From the NCBI GenBank assembly GCA_028287115.1, contig JAQBQF010000055.1, positions 1-33,379 on the forward strand: a stretch of 33,379 nucleotides of DNA, in the 5' to 3' direction. The notes below the pieces were generated by a model. The model made no database searches, was not told where the DNA came from, and saw nothing but the letters and a program-made list of their open reading frames with translations. Of this stretch, positions 7,704-15,252 are shown piece after piece. This DNA is from Myxococcales bacterium (GTDB taxonomy: Bacteria > Myxococcota_A > Polyangia > Haliangiales > Haliangiaceae). Position 1 is the stretch's first letter, and every line of letters starts with the position of its first letter. Made by a program: the position numbers and the translations under genes.

Positions 7704-9404
7704 ATGACGCGCAGATTCTCGTGGGTCGTAGTCGCCATCCTGATCGCAGCCTGTGGTCCGAATCGCCGAGACGGCAATTCGAGTGGAGACGGAGACGGTG
7801 GAGGCTCTGGCAAAACGTGTCCGGTGTGCTCCGAGGACAAGCAGGCCGTCGTCGACTGCAATGGCAACACCACCGCATGTCCGCTCGAGCAATCGTGCTC
7901 GGACGGAACGTGCCTGGACTCGTGCCAGGCGGCCGAGCAAAACCACGAGTCGGTCGGCTGCGACTACTACGCTGTCGATATGGATGCCGCGCAAGGCCCA
8001 CCATCCGACGCTTGCTACACGGTGTTCGTCGCAAATACGTCGCGCGGACAGGTCCACATCAAGGTCGAGTGGAATGGTCAACCGATCGACCTCGCGATGT
8101 ACGCGCGGCTACCCGCCGGAGCCGGCACGATGTTGACCTATCAGCCTTACGATCCGGCCGCGGGTCTCGCGCCCGGCAAGGTCGCGATCGTCTTCCTCGC
8201 GTACGCGTTCGGAATCGGCAACGTCTCGTGTCCGGTTCCGGCCGCGATCGGGACCGACGCGCAAATCCCGGGCAACGGCTTCGGGCACGCGTTCCACATC
8301 ACCACTGATAACCCGGTCGTCGCCTACCAGATGCTGCCGTACGGCGGCGGCCGCGCGGCCGCAACCGGCGCGTCACTCCTGTTGCCGACGAGCGCCTGGG
8401 GCACGAACTACGTCGCGGTCACCGCCTATGACACGGCCTCGCCGCCGATTCCGATCCCGATGGGCCCGTCGTTCAACGTCGTCGCACGAGAAGACAACAC
8501 GACGGTCACGATCCGTCCGAAGTCGAACGTGATCGGAGGCGGCGGGTTGCCTGCAGGCACCGCGAATCAGCCGTACACGTTCATGCTTAACAAGGGTCAG
8601 TACTCGCAGATCACGCAGGCCGCGCCGATGTCAGGTAGCCCGATCCAATCCGACAAACCGATCGGCGTGTTCGGAGGCCATCAGATCATGTCGATCGATC
8701 GCTGCTGCGGCGATCACGGCGAGCAGATGCTCGCGCCGGTGCACGCAGTCGGGTCGGAGTACGTCGCCGCGCCGCACGGCACGCGCAAGCCGGGAACGGA
8801 TCCGCGGATCTTTCGCATGTTCGGCACCGTCGACGGCACGTCGCTCGAGTACGAGCCGCCGGGTCTTGGTCCGACGTCGCTCGGTCTCGGCGGGATGATC
8901 GAGCTGCGCAGCGAGACGCCCTTCGTCGTGCGCAGCCAGGATGCGAGTCATCCGTTCGCGATGTTCACGTACATGAGCGGCGCCGGCGACACCGGCGAAG
9001 GCGGGTTCGGCGACGCGGACTTCGTGCGCCTCGTCCCGCCCGCGCAATACCTCGGGCACTACGTGTTCTTCACGGATCCGACGTACCCGTTCACCGTGCT
9101 CACGGTCGTACGGCGCAAGCACAACAGCGCGCTGCAAGACGTCACGCTCGATTGCCTCGGCACCGTTACGGGCTGGCAGCCCGTCGGCACGGCCGGCGAA
9201 TACGAGATCACCTACGTCAAGCTCGTCGATCACTTCAACGCACAGGGCCCCTGCAACAACGGCGTTCACGTGATGGATTCGCCCGGACCGTTCGGCGTGT
9301 GGGTGTGGGGATGGGGCAGCGAGGACACGCAGACCGGTTGGGTCAGCTACGGCTATCCAGCGGGCGAAGGCGTGCTTCCGATCAACGACGTCATCATCGA
9401 ATAG
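7704..9404 (+). CDS. IgGFc-binding-protein-like lipoprotein
   Basis: A 566-residue lipoprotein (signal ending LIAAC, Cys17) followed by a Gly/Ser/Asp linker and a Cys-rich stalk (CPVC, CNGN, CPLEQSC, CSDGTCLDSC, residues ~40-90). The rest resembles the IgGFc_binding N-terminal domain: a long beta-rich module with VVAYQMLPYGGG, SLLLPTSAWGTNYVAV, FNVVAREDNTTVTIRP, KPIGVFGGHQIM and FAMFTYMSGA. Related bacterial proteins are surface or secreted and usually uncharacterised; the metazoan namesake is a mucin-like protein. I chose ATG 7704 because GGGAG precedes it and the signal peptide starts MTRRFS; a GTG at 7677 would add nine residues that spoil the signal. Confidence 0.8.
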   Translation: MTRRFSWVVVAILIAACGPNRRDGNSSGDGDGGGSGKTCPVCSEDKQAVVDCNGNTTACPLEQSCSDGTCLDSCQAAEQNHESVGCDYYAVDMDAAQGPPSDACYTVFVANTSRGQVHIKVEWNGQPIDLAMYARLPAGAGTMLTYQPYDPAAGLAPGKVAIVFLAYAFGIGNVSCPVPAAIGTDAQIPGNGFGHAFHITTDNPVVAYQMLPYGGGRAAATGASLLLPTSAWGTNYVAVTAYDTASPPIPIPMGPSFNVVAREDNTTVTIRPKSNVIGGGGLPAGTANQPYTFMLNKGQYSQITQAAPMSGSPIQSDKPIGVFGGHQIMSIDRCCGDHGEQMLAPVHAVGSEYVAAPHGTRKPGTDPRIFRMFGTVDGTSLEYEPPGLGPTSLGLGGMIELRSETPFVVRSQDASHPFAMFTYMSGAGDTGEGGFGDADFVRLVPPAQYLGHYVFFTDPTYPFTVLTVVRRKHNSALQDVTLDCLGTVTGWQPVGTAGEYEITYVKLVDHFNAQGPCNNGVHVMDSPGPFGVWVWGWGSEDTQTGWVSYGYPAGEGVLPINDVIIE

Positions 9405-9529
9405 CGGGAGTATCGTGCGCGATCGCGCGGCTCGTGCGGCTACGCCACGGTCCATCGAATCACGTGGCGACAACGTCATGATGTCGCGAAGAGGCGCGAG
9501 GCTCGAAAGCTGCAGTCAGCGCGCGCGCC
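9405..9529 (+). other. Leader of the type III PKS operon with possible hairpins
   Basis: A 125-base gap on the same strand. GCGACA (9467-9472) pairs with TGTCGC (9482-9487) around a 9-base loop, and an overlapping CCACG/CGTGG stem (9445-9449 with 9463-9467) would compete with it through one shared base. Neither is followed by a T-run. No ribosome binding site is obvious directly upstream of the PKS start at 9530. Confidence 0.35.
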
Positions 9530-10654
9530 ATGTTGCTGACGCAGTTTCGGGCGACCCGCCCTCCACACGAGGTCGCACAGCAGCGCAGCCTCGATTGGCT
9601 CGCGATCGCGCATGCCGAGGCCGAAGCGGTGACGAAGCAGCTCGACGACGCCGAGCGAATCGCGTTCGCGGCGCGGATCGCTCGCGTGCTCAAGCGCTGT
9701 GCCTGCGATCCGGACAAGATCCGGACGCGCGCGATGGCGATTCCGGATCTGGCAACCCGCAGCTTCGCCGAGAACCTGATCTACGATCTGCCGCAGTTTC
9801 CGCACGGGCGGTCATGGAGCGAACGCTCGGCCCTGTTCGCGAACATTGTCGATGCGTACTTTGTGAGCGAGTACAGCGGGATCAGCGAGCCACCGGCTGA
9901 TCTGATCCACGTGACCTGCACGGGGTATGTCTCGCCGAGCGGCGCGCAGAAGCTGGTCGCGCAGAAGCGATGGGGCCAGGCGACGCGCGTCACGCACGCG
10001 TATCAGATGGGTTGTTACGCCGCGATGCCTGCAATTCGCATCGCGGCTGGTTTTGCTGCGACCGGCTCGAACCGGATCGACATCGTACACACCGAGCTGT
10101 GCTCGTTGCACCTCGATCCGACCGATCACCGCGTCGAACAGCTGGTGGTGCAGAGCTTGTTCGCCGACGGTCTGATCCGCTACTCCGTGACGCCCGACGG
10201 CGCGGGCCCTGGCCTGCGCCCGCTGGCGATGCTCGAGTGCGTGGTTCCCGACTCTGCCGGCGCGATGAGCTGGGTCGTCTCGAACTGGGGCATGCAGATG
10301 ACGCTCGCGCGCGACGTGCCCGATCGGATCGCCGGTGCGCTGCGCGGGTTCGTGACCGAATTGCTCCGCCGAGCCGGGCTCGATCTCGGAGCGATCAAGG
10401 CGAGCGTGTTCGCCGTGCATCCAGGCGGACCGAAGATCATCGATCGCGTCGCCGAGGTCCTCGAGCTCGCGCCCGCGCAGGTCAGCGCGAGCCGCGATGT
10501 TCTCTACGACCACGGCAACATGTCATCGGCGACGTTGCCGCACATCTGGATGCGGATGCTCGAGGATCCGCGGCTGCCGCGCGGCACGCTGATTCCGAGC
10601 CTCGCCTTTGGTCCGGGACTCACGGTATGCGGCGCCCTCCTCGAGAAACGATGA
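9530..10654 (+). CDS. Type III polyketide synthase (chalcone/stilbene synthase-like)
   Basis: A 374-residue thiolase-fold enzyme of the CHS family, the usual length for type III PKSs. These homodimeric cytoplasmic enzymes extend an acyl starter with malonyl-CoA and cyclise the chain, giving alkylresorcinols or alkylpyrones in bacteria. The catalytic triad is visible: Cys162 in YQMGCYAA, His297 in FAVHPGGP and Asn330 in DHGNMSSA. The HVTCTGYVSPSG strand (127-138) and the C-terminal SLAFGPGLTVCGALLE loop are also diagnostic. The product is not predictable. The start ATG is followed at once by the family-like LLTQFRATRPPHE. Its TGA overlaps the ATG of the next gene (ATGA, 10651-10654), so PKS and methyltransferase are translationally coupled. 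Confidence 0.93.
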   Translation: MLLTQFRATRPPHEVAQQRSLDWLAIAHAEAEAVTKQLDDAERIAFAARIARVLKRCACDPDKIRTRAMAIPDLATRSFAENLIYDLPQFPHGRSWSERSALFANIVDAYFVSEYSGISEPPADLIHVTCTGYVSPSGAQKLVAQKRWGQATRVTHAYQMGCYAAMPAIRIAAGFAATGSNRIDIVHTELCSLHLDPTDHRVEQLVVQSLFADGLIRYSVTPDGAGPGLRPLAMLECVVPDSAGAMSWVVSNWGMQMTLARDVPDRIAGALRGFVTELLRRAGLDLGAIKASVFAVHPGGPKIIDRVAEVLELAPAQVSASRDVLYDHGNMSSATLPHIWMRMLEDPRLPRGTLIPSLAFGPGLTVCGALLEKR

Positions 10655-11850
10655 CCTCGGCGCTGCTCGTCCCACTCGCGCTCCAGGGTCTCGCGATGCT
10701 CGTCGACGAGGCCTGGTTCCACCGCCGGCGCGGGCTGCCGCGGTGGGAGCGGATCGGCCATCCGCTCGACACACTGACGATCGCGCTCTGCCTCGGCTGG
10801 CTGCTCGTCGCGCCGCGCGATACGGCCCTGCCCGTGTATCTAGGCCTCGCGATGTTCTCGACGCTGTTCGTCACCAAAGACGAGCCGGTGCACGCGCGGC
10901 TGTGCGGTGCGGGCGAGCACTGGCTGCACGCGATCCTGTTCGTGCTCCATCCGATCGTCCTCGCCGCGTTCGCCCTTCTGTGGTGGACCGAGCACACGCA
11001 GATCCTCGCCGGCCAGCTCGCGGTCACGCTCGCGTTCTGCGGCTATCAGGTGATCTACTGGAACTTCGTCCGCGGCGAGGCGAAGCCTGTCAACAACGCC
11101 TGGTATGCCGACCTCGGTCCCCGGTGGTACGAGGCCGAAGACACGCCGATCGCCCTGTTGCGAGCGGAGTCGCGGCATCGCAATCCGTGGATCGCCGATC
11201 AGATCACCGGTGTGCTAGGCGCCGCGCCGCAACGCGTGCTCGATCTCGGGTGCGGTGCGGGCTTCCTCTCGAACTTCCTCGCGACACGGGGTCATCACGT
11301 CACCGGGATCGATACGACCGCAGAAAACCTCGCCGTGGCCGCCGCGTACGATCGCACGAGCAGCGTCCGTTACGAGGTCGGCGATGCGTGTGCGTTGCCG
11401 TTTCCAGACGCGAGCTTCGATGTCGTCTGCGCGATGGATCTTCTCGAGCATGTCGAACAGCCGGCGCGCCTCGTCGGTGAAGTCCGTCGCGTACTGCGCC
11501 CCGGCGGCCTGTTCCTGTTTCACACGTTCAACCGGACCTGGCAGGCGGACCTCATCGTGATCAAAGGCGTCGAGCTGTTCGTCAAGAACACGCCCGAGCA
11601 TCTGCACGTCAAGCGCCTGTTCATCACGCCCGATGAGCTGCGGCAAATGCTTGACGATCGCGACCTCGACACGGTGACCGTCCTCGGCTCGCGTCCGCGG
11701 TTTCGCTGGCCGCTGTGGCGCATGCTGCTGACCGGCAAGGTCGGTAATGACTTCGCCTTCACCTTCACGCCCTCGACCAAGCTCGGCTTCACCGGGATCG
11801 CACGAAGGCGAGTCACGCTACCGACGAGCAGCTCGACGACGGGCATCTGA
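10651..11850 (+). CDS. Membrane domain fused to UbiG-like SAM methyltransferase; C-terminus apparently frameshifted
   Basis: The reading frame encodes 399 residues. Residues ~1-140 form an integral-membrane domain with about four or five hydrophobic segments and motifs HPLDTLTIALC, FVTKDEPVHARLC and GEHWLHAILFVLHP, a protein type I associate with type III PKS clusters. Residues ~147-390 are a class I methyltransferase: DLGCGAG (198-204), TGIDTT, FDVVCAMDLLEHV and RVLRPGGLFLFHTFNRT, closest to UbiG-type O-methyltransferases. It probably methylates the PKS product at the membrane. After GFTGIAR the frame degenerates into CGA/AGG/CTA codons and stops at 11850, while the -1 frame continues as good coding sequence to 11912; see the separate entry. 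Overlap with the PKS stop is 4 bases. Confidence 0.85.
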   Translation: MTSALLVPLALQGLAMLVDEAWFHRRRGLPRWERIGHPLDTLTIALCLGWLLVAPRDTALPVYLGLAMFSTLFVTKDEPVHARLCGAGEHWLHAILFVLHPIVLAAFALLWWTEHTQILAGQLAVTLAFCGYQVIYWNFVRGEAKPVNNAWYADLGPRWYEAEDTPIALLRAESRHRNPWIADQITGVLGAAPQRVLDLGCGAGFLSNFLATRGHHVTGIDTTAENLAVAAAYDRTSSVRYEVGDACALPFPDASFDVVCAMDLLEHVEQPARLVGEVRRVLRPGGLFLFHTFNRTWQADLIVIKGVELFVKNTPEHLHVKRLFITPDELRQMLDDRDLDTVTVLGSRPRFRWPLWRMLLTGKVGNDFAFTFTPSTKLGFTGIARRRVTLPTSSSTTGI

Positions 11851-11912
11851 AGGTCGCCTATAGCTACTCCGAGGGCGTGCCGTTCCTCGCCGCTGCGATC
11901 GCGCGAGGCTAG
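11805..11912 (+). pseudogene. Out-of-frame tail of the methyltransferase
   Basis: In the frame whose stop is TAG 11910-11912, bases from 11805 read ...DEQLDDGHL followed by VAYSYSEGVPFLAAAIAR, with nearly all codons ending in G or C. The frame has no start codon of its own: stops at 11745 and 11748 bound it upstream and only non-start codons follow. Adding one base near 11804 would join it smoothly to GFTGIAR of the methyltransferase, giving about 420 residues. Either a real single-base deletion or an assembly error explains this. Confidence 0.55.
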
Positions 11913-11990
11913 CGACACGGCGCCTCATTCGGTGAGCGAGTGTTGGCTGATCGGTTGTATGAGGCGCGCGGATGATGGTGATATCGCCGG

Positions 11991-13193
11991 ATGCCGAGCC
12001 GTTGTACCGCGTGGCTGTGTGGATTCGTCGTCGCCGCTTGCGGTGACAATGTCGCCGTCGCGCCGGACGCACCGATGCCCGACGCGCCGCCGCCGTTTGC
12101 GGAAGCACCACATGGCACGGTGCCGCAGCTCGTCTCGGGGGGTGGCATCGTGCTCGCCGCGCCGAAGTTCAAGCCGATCTTCTTCGCGGGCGACAGCACG
12201 ATGCAGGCGCAGGTCGAACAGTTCGGCGCGATGCTCGCCGGCTCGCCGTACTGGCATGCGACGACCGCCGAGTATGGCGTCGGCGACATCACGCTGTTGC
12301 CGACGCTCGTGACGACCGATCCGGTGCCGGGGAGCGATAGCGCTCTCAATGCGTGGATCATCGCGCAGCTCGACGGAACGCATAGCGATTGGGGGACACC
12401 GGATCAGAGCACGATCTATTCGGTGTTCCTGCCGGAAGGCGCGGTGCTCACGTCGCCGTTCGGCAACAGCTGCCAATCCTATGGCGCCTATCACGACGAG
12501 CTGACCGGCACGCACGGCGAGCACATCGTCTACGCGCTGATGCCGCGCTGCAATCCCGGACCGAATGCGCTCACCGAGCTCACGGCGTCCCTGAGTCACG
12601 AGCTGATCGAAGCTGCGACCGATCCGAATGTCGAGACCACGTTCGCGTACGGCAACGTCGACGACGAGCACGCGGTCTGGGGCATTACGCCAGGCGCGGA
12701 GACCGGCGACTTCTGCGAGTACCTCGACGCCGCATATCAACCGCTGGTCGGAAGCTTCATCGTCCAGCGAACCTGGTCGAATGCCGCCGCGCAGGCGGGC
12801 CACGATCCGTGCGTGCCGCAGGCCGGCACCTACCTCGGTGCCGCCCCGTTGTTCACGGAGAACGTCACGATCGGCGGCAATGGCAACGCCGCACAGATCA
12901 CGAAGGGCGTGAAGGTCGCGATCGGTACTCCGAAGACCATCGACGTGGCGCTGTTCAGCGATGCGGCGAGCGCAGACTTCACGGTCACCGCGATCGATCT
13001 CGCGTCGAGCTTCGACGGCGGCCCGAAGGAGCTGACCTTTAGCTGGGACAAACAGAAGGGCCACAACGGCGACACGCTGCATCTCACGATCACGCGGGTC
13101 CGCGCGGGTAGCTTCGGAGGCAGCGAGTTCTTGATCGAAGCGAAGAACGCCACCCAGACCACCTCGCAATGGTGGTCGTACGCCTCGAACTAG
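11991..13193 (+). CDS. Lipoprotein with HELIE motif, EXORDIUM/PHI-1-like
   Basis: A 400-residue lipoprotein (VVAAC, Cys17) with a Pro/Asp linker typical of surface lipoproteins. The central region carries SHELIEAATDPNV (His203, Glu204, Glu207), then DEHAVWGITPGAETGDFCEYLDAAYQP. This order (a HEL-x-E helix, an aromatic stretch, then a GD-x-C-E-containing loop) recalls the EXORDIUM/PHI-1 family and related secreted bacterial proteins; the resemblance is recognised by eye, not aligned. A metal-dependent peptidase role is possible but the HExxH triad is absent. The last ~110 residues are beta-rich and may be a separate adhesion-like domain. The start ATG 11991 lacks a clear ribosome site. Its stop overlaps the msrA stop in CTAG (13190-13193). 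Confidence 0.68.
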   Translation: MPSRCTAWLCGFVVAACGDNVAVAPDAPMPDAPPPFAEAPHGTVPQLVSGGGIVLAAPKFKPIFFAGDSTMQAQVEQFGAMLAGSPYWHATTAEYGVGDITLLPTLVTTDPVPGSDSALNAWIIAQLDGTHSDWGTPDQSTIYSVFLPEGAVLTSPFGNSCQSYGAYHDELTGTHGEHIVYALMPRCNPGPNALTELTASLSHELIEAATDPNVETTFAYGNVDDEHAVWGITPGAETGDFCEYLDAAYQPLVGSFIVQRTWSNAAAQAGHDPCVPQAGTYLGAAPLFTENVTIGGNGNAAQITKGVKVAIGTPKTIDVALFSDAASADFTVTAIDLASSFDGGPKELTFSWDKQKGHNGDTLHLTITRVRAGSFGGSEFLIEAKNATQTTSQWWSYASN

Positions 13194-13801
13194 AAGTCGA
13201 AGTCGCGCAGGTAGTGGTCGTTGTAGCCGTTCGGGTGCTTGATCAGGTAGTCCTGGTGGTAGGCCTCGGCGCGGACGAACGTCGTGGCGGGCTCGATCTG
13301 CGTGACGATCGGGCGGTGCCACTTGCCGGACTTCTCGATCCGCGCTTTGACGTTCTCGGCGCTCTTGCGCTGCGCTTCCGACGTCGCGAAGATCTCGGAG
13401 CGATACTGGGTGCCGATGTCGTTGTTCTGACGATCTTTGCTCGTCGGATCGTGACCGCGGAAGTAGTAGTGCGTCAGGAGGTCCTCGTACGAGATCACCG
13501 ACGGGTCGAACACGATCCGGACCGACTCGGCGTGCCCGGTCGCGCCGCTCGAGACTTGCTCGTAAGAGACCTTGTTCGACTTGCCACCGGCATATCCGAC
13601 CTCGATGTCGACGATGCCGGGTGCTTTGCGCATCACGTTCTCCATGCCCCAGAAACAACCACCGGCGACGATCGCGACCTCGCGCGGACCGTTCGGGGTT
13701 GCCTGGCTGACCGGCTGCGCCATCGCTTGCTCCGCGGAGGTGCAGCTCAGGGCGAACAACGACAGTGCAGAGAGCGTCGAGAGGGTCAGGCGTCGCATCA
13801 T
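13190..13801 (-). CDS. msrA: Peptide methionine sulfoxide reductase A, exported
   Basis: A 203-residue MsrA that reduces the S-epimer of methionine sulfoxide in proteins. The active site GCFWG is at residues 48-52 (catalytic Cys49), with the family motifs GYAGG, YEQVSSGATGHAE and GTQYRS present and the substrate-pocket Tyr/Glu/Asp residues in place. The N-terminus is a signal with a possible lipobox (LFALSC, Cys20), so it should act in the periplasm or on the outer membrane, guarding envelope proteins. Only two Cys residues exist, one of them the lipobox Cys; no C-terminal resolving Cys is seen, so it is a one-Cys MsrA. Two consecutive ATG codons (13796-13801) make the exact start ambiguous by one residue. 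Confidence 0.93.
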   Translation of the reverse strand: MMRRLTLSTLSALSLFALSCTSAEQAMAQPVSQATPNGPREVAIVAGGCFWGMENVMRKAPGIVDIEVGYAGGKSNKVSYEQVSSGATGHAESVRIVFDPSVISYEDLLTHYYFRGHDPTSKDRQNNDIGTQYRSEIFATSEAQRKSAENVKARIEKSGKWHRPIVTQIEPATTFVRAEAYHQDYLIKHPNGYNDHYLRDFDF

Positions 13802-13821
13802 GCCGGTATTACGCGCGCCTC

Positions 13822-14985
13822 GTGGCTCGGTTACGCGGTCGTAAGTCCCCGCACTTGCGTGGTATCTTGTTAGTGCTGTCAGCGGGATCGGCGCTCTCGT
13901 TCGTGATTGCCTCCGCGCTTCTCGGGGGCTGCGGTCGTCTGGGATTTGAACCGGCGCACGTCGCTGGCGATGGCTTGACCGGCGACTGGTGGGATCTCGG
14001 ATTTGCGCGCCGCAATCGCATCGACGTGCTCGGTTCGAAGCTCGCCTCGAGCGCGACGGATTTTCCGTTGCTCGTCCACCTCGCGCCGCCGGCGTTCGAT
14101 CTCGCGGCGATGAAGCTGAATGGCGGTGATCTCCGGTTCGTCGCGGCGGATCAACTCACGCCGCTCGCGTACGAGATCGAAACGGTCACGCCCGCGGGCG
14201 TTGATGTCTGGGTCAGGGTTCCCGAGATCCAGGTCGTCGACGAGGTGATCTGGGCGTACTACGGCAATCCTTCCGCGCCTCCAGGTCCGAGCGGCGAGCT
14301 CGTCTGGGCACCCGAGGTCGTCGGCGCCTGGCATCTCGGCGCGAACGGCCGCGATTCGACGTCGCATCACCTCGACGGCGCGTTCGCCGGCACGATCGCG
14401 GTGCCCGGCATCTCGGGCGACGCGAGAGAGATGCAGACCGGTGGATACTTCGAGGTTTCTCCGGCATCGGCGCTAGCCGCGATCGGAGCGAACGGTACGG
14501 CGACATGGTCGATCTGGCTCTGGCCCCACTCGCATCCCGCTCCGGCGCGCACGATGACGGTGATGGGACGACAGACCGATGCCGGTGGGCTGAACGACTT
14601 TCGCTTCGGGACATCCAGCGGAGGTACGAGCGGTCAGATCTCCGTCGACCCTGGATCGGTCGATGTCGGCGTCTCAGGAGGTCAGGACGTACTCGAGCGA
14701 TGGCAGCTCCTCGCGCTGGTCCGCGATGGCTCGGAGCTGCGACTCACCGTCGATGGAGTCACCCGCGGCTCGACCACCATGATCGGGACGATCCACGTGA
14801 GCCAAAACCGGGTGCTGATGGGAGCGGACTGCAACAGCTGCGCGGTGCCGAACGACGACTACGTCGACGGGATTCTCGATGAAGCGCGTATCGAGTCGGT
14901 CGCGCGCACGGACGACTGGCTGACGGCGGAGGTGCTCGACGCGAACGGGCAGCTCGACGTCGTCGAACCGTTCGAGCAGCACTAA
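13822..14985 (+). CDS. DUF2341/LamG-domain lipoprotein
   Basis: A surface lipoprotein of about 387 residues. The export signal runs RLRGRKSPHLRG, a hydrophobic core and LLGGC, then GRLGFEP, a lipoprotein start I associate with myxobacteria. Next comes a DUF2341-like domain (FARRNRIDV, DFPLLVHLA, VWVRVPEIQ, IWAYYGNPSA), then a LamG/concanavalin-like jelly roll (GAWHLGANGRDSTSHHLDGAF, ATWSIWLWPH, WQLLALVRDGSELRLTVDG, DYVDGILDEARI). Such proteins bind carbohydrate or matrix, but no ligand can be named. The start is uncertain: GTG 13822 gives a charged n-region, TTG 13855 gives a shorter signal, and no site has a good ribosome binding sequence. Its TAA abuts the stop of the converging CbpM-like gene with no spacer. 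Confidence 0.75.
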   Translation: MARLRGRKSPHLRGILLVLSAGSALSFVIASALLGGCGRLGFEPAHVAGDGLTGDWWDLGFARRNRIDVLGSKLASSATDFPLLVHLAPPAFDLAAMKLNGGDLRFVAADQLTPLAYEIETVTPAGVDVWVRVPEIQVVDEVIWAYYGNPSAPPGPSGELVWAPEVVGAWHLGANGRDSTSHHLDGAFAGTIAVPGISGDAREMQTGGYFEVSPASALAAIGANGTATWSIWLWPHSHPAPARTMTVMGRQTDAGGLNDFRFGTSSGGTSGQISVDPGSVDVGVSGGQDVLERWQLLALVRDGSELRLTVDGVTRGSTTMIGTIHVSQNRVLMGADCNSCAVPNDDYVDGILDEARIESVARTDDWLTAEVLDANGQLDVVEPFEQH

Positions 14986-15252
14986 CTAACGGCGAGCGGA
15001 CTGCAGCGTGCGGATCACTTCGGCCATCTGTTGGCGAAGGCCGATCACTTCTTGCCGCATCCGGAGGATGACCTCGACGCCCGGCAAGTTGACCTCGAGC
15101 TCGCGGAGCAGCACGTGGGCGACGCGCACGAGCTCGGCCTCTTCGTCGGAGTAGTCGCGCTCGAGCGGTTCGGTGAGCACGCCGGCTTCGAGAAGCTGTT
15201 CGACCAGGTCGCGGTCGTCGTCGATGATTGCGATCAGCTCGTGCAAGATCAC
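14986..15252 (-). CDS. cbpM: CbpM-like chaperone modulator
   Basis: An 88-residue protein directly after dnaJ. Residues ~14-40 ([14 protein letters not shown]...[15 protein letters not shown]) resemble the MerR-type helix-turn-helix half of CbpM, and the rest ([25 protein letters not shown]) is the usual dimerising coiled helix. E. coli CbpM binds the J domain of CbpA and inhibits it; HspR-like regulators are the related alternative. The start is GTG 15250-15252, which overlaps the dnaJ TGA (GTGA); its ribosome site GAGGAGG (15260-15266) lies inside the last dnaJ codons, so translation is coupled. The opposite-frame alternatives over this stretch have no family signal. Confidence 0.8.
   Translation of the reverse strand: MILHELIAIIDDDRDLVEQLLEAGVLTEPLERDYSDEEAELVRVAHVLLRELEVNLPGVEVILRMRQEVIGLRQQMAEVIRTLQSARR

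Noticed and set aside
9467..9487. GCGACA/TGTCGC hairpin as a terminator after the IgGFc-like gene
   Set aside because: Stem of 6 bp with a 9-base loop and no T-run; kept only as a leader hairpin note.
11925..13658. A 577-codon open frame on the minus strand across the HELIE lipoprotein and msrA
   Set aside because: It is antisense to two genes with clear signals and motifs; its translation is Arg/Asp/Ala-rich with no family signature.
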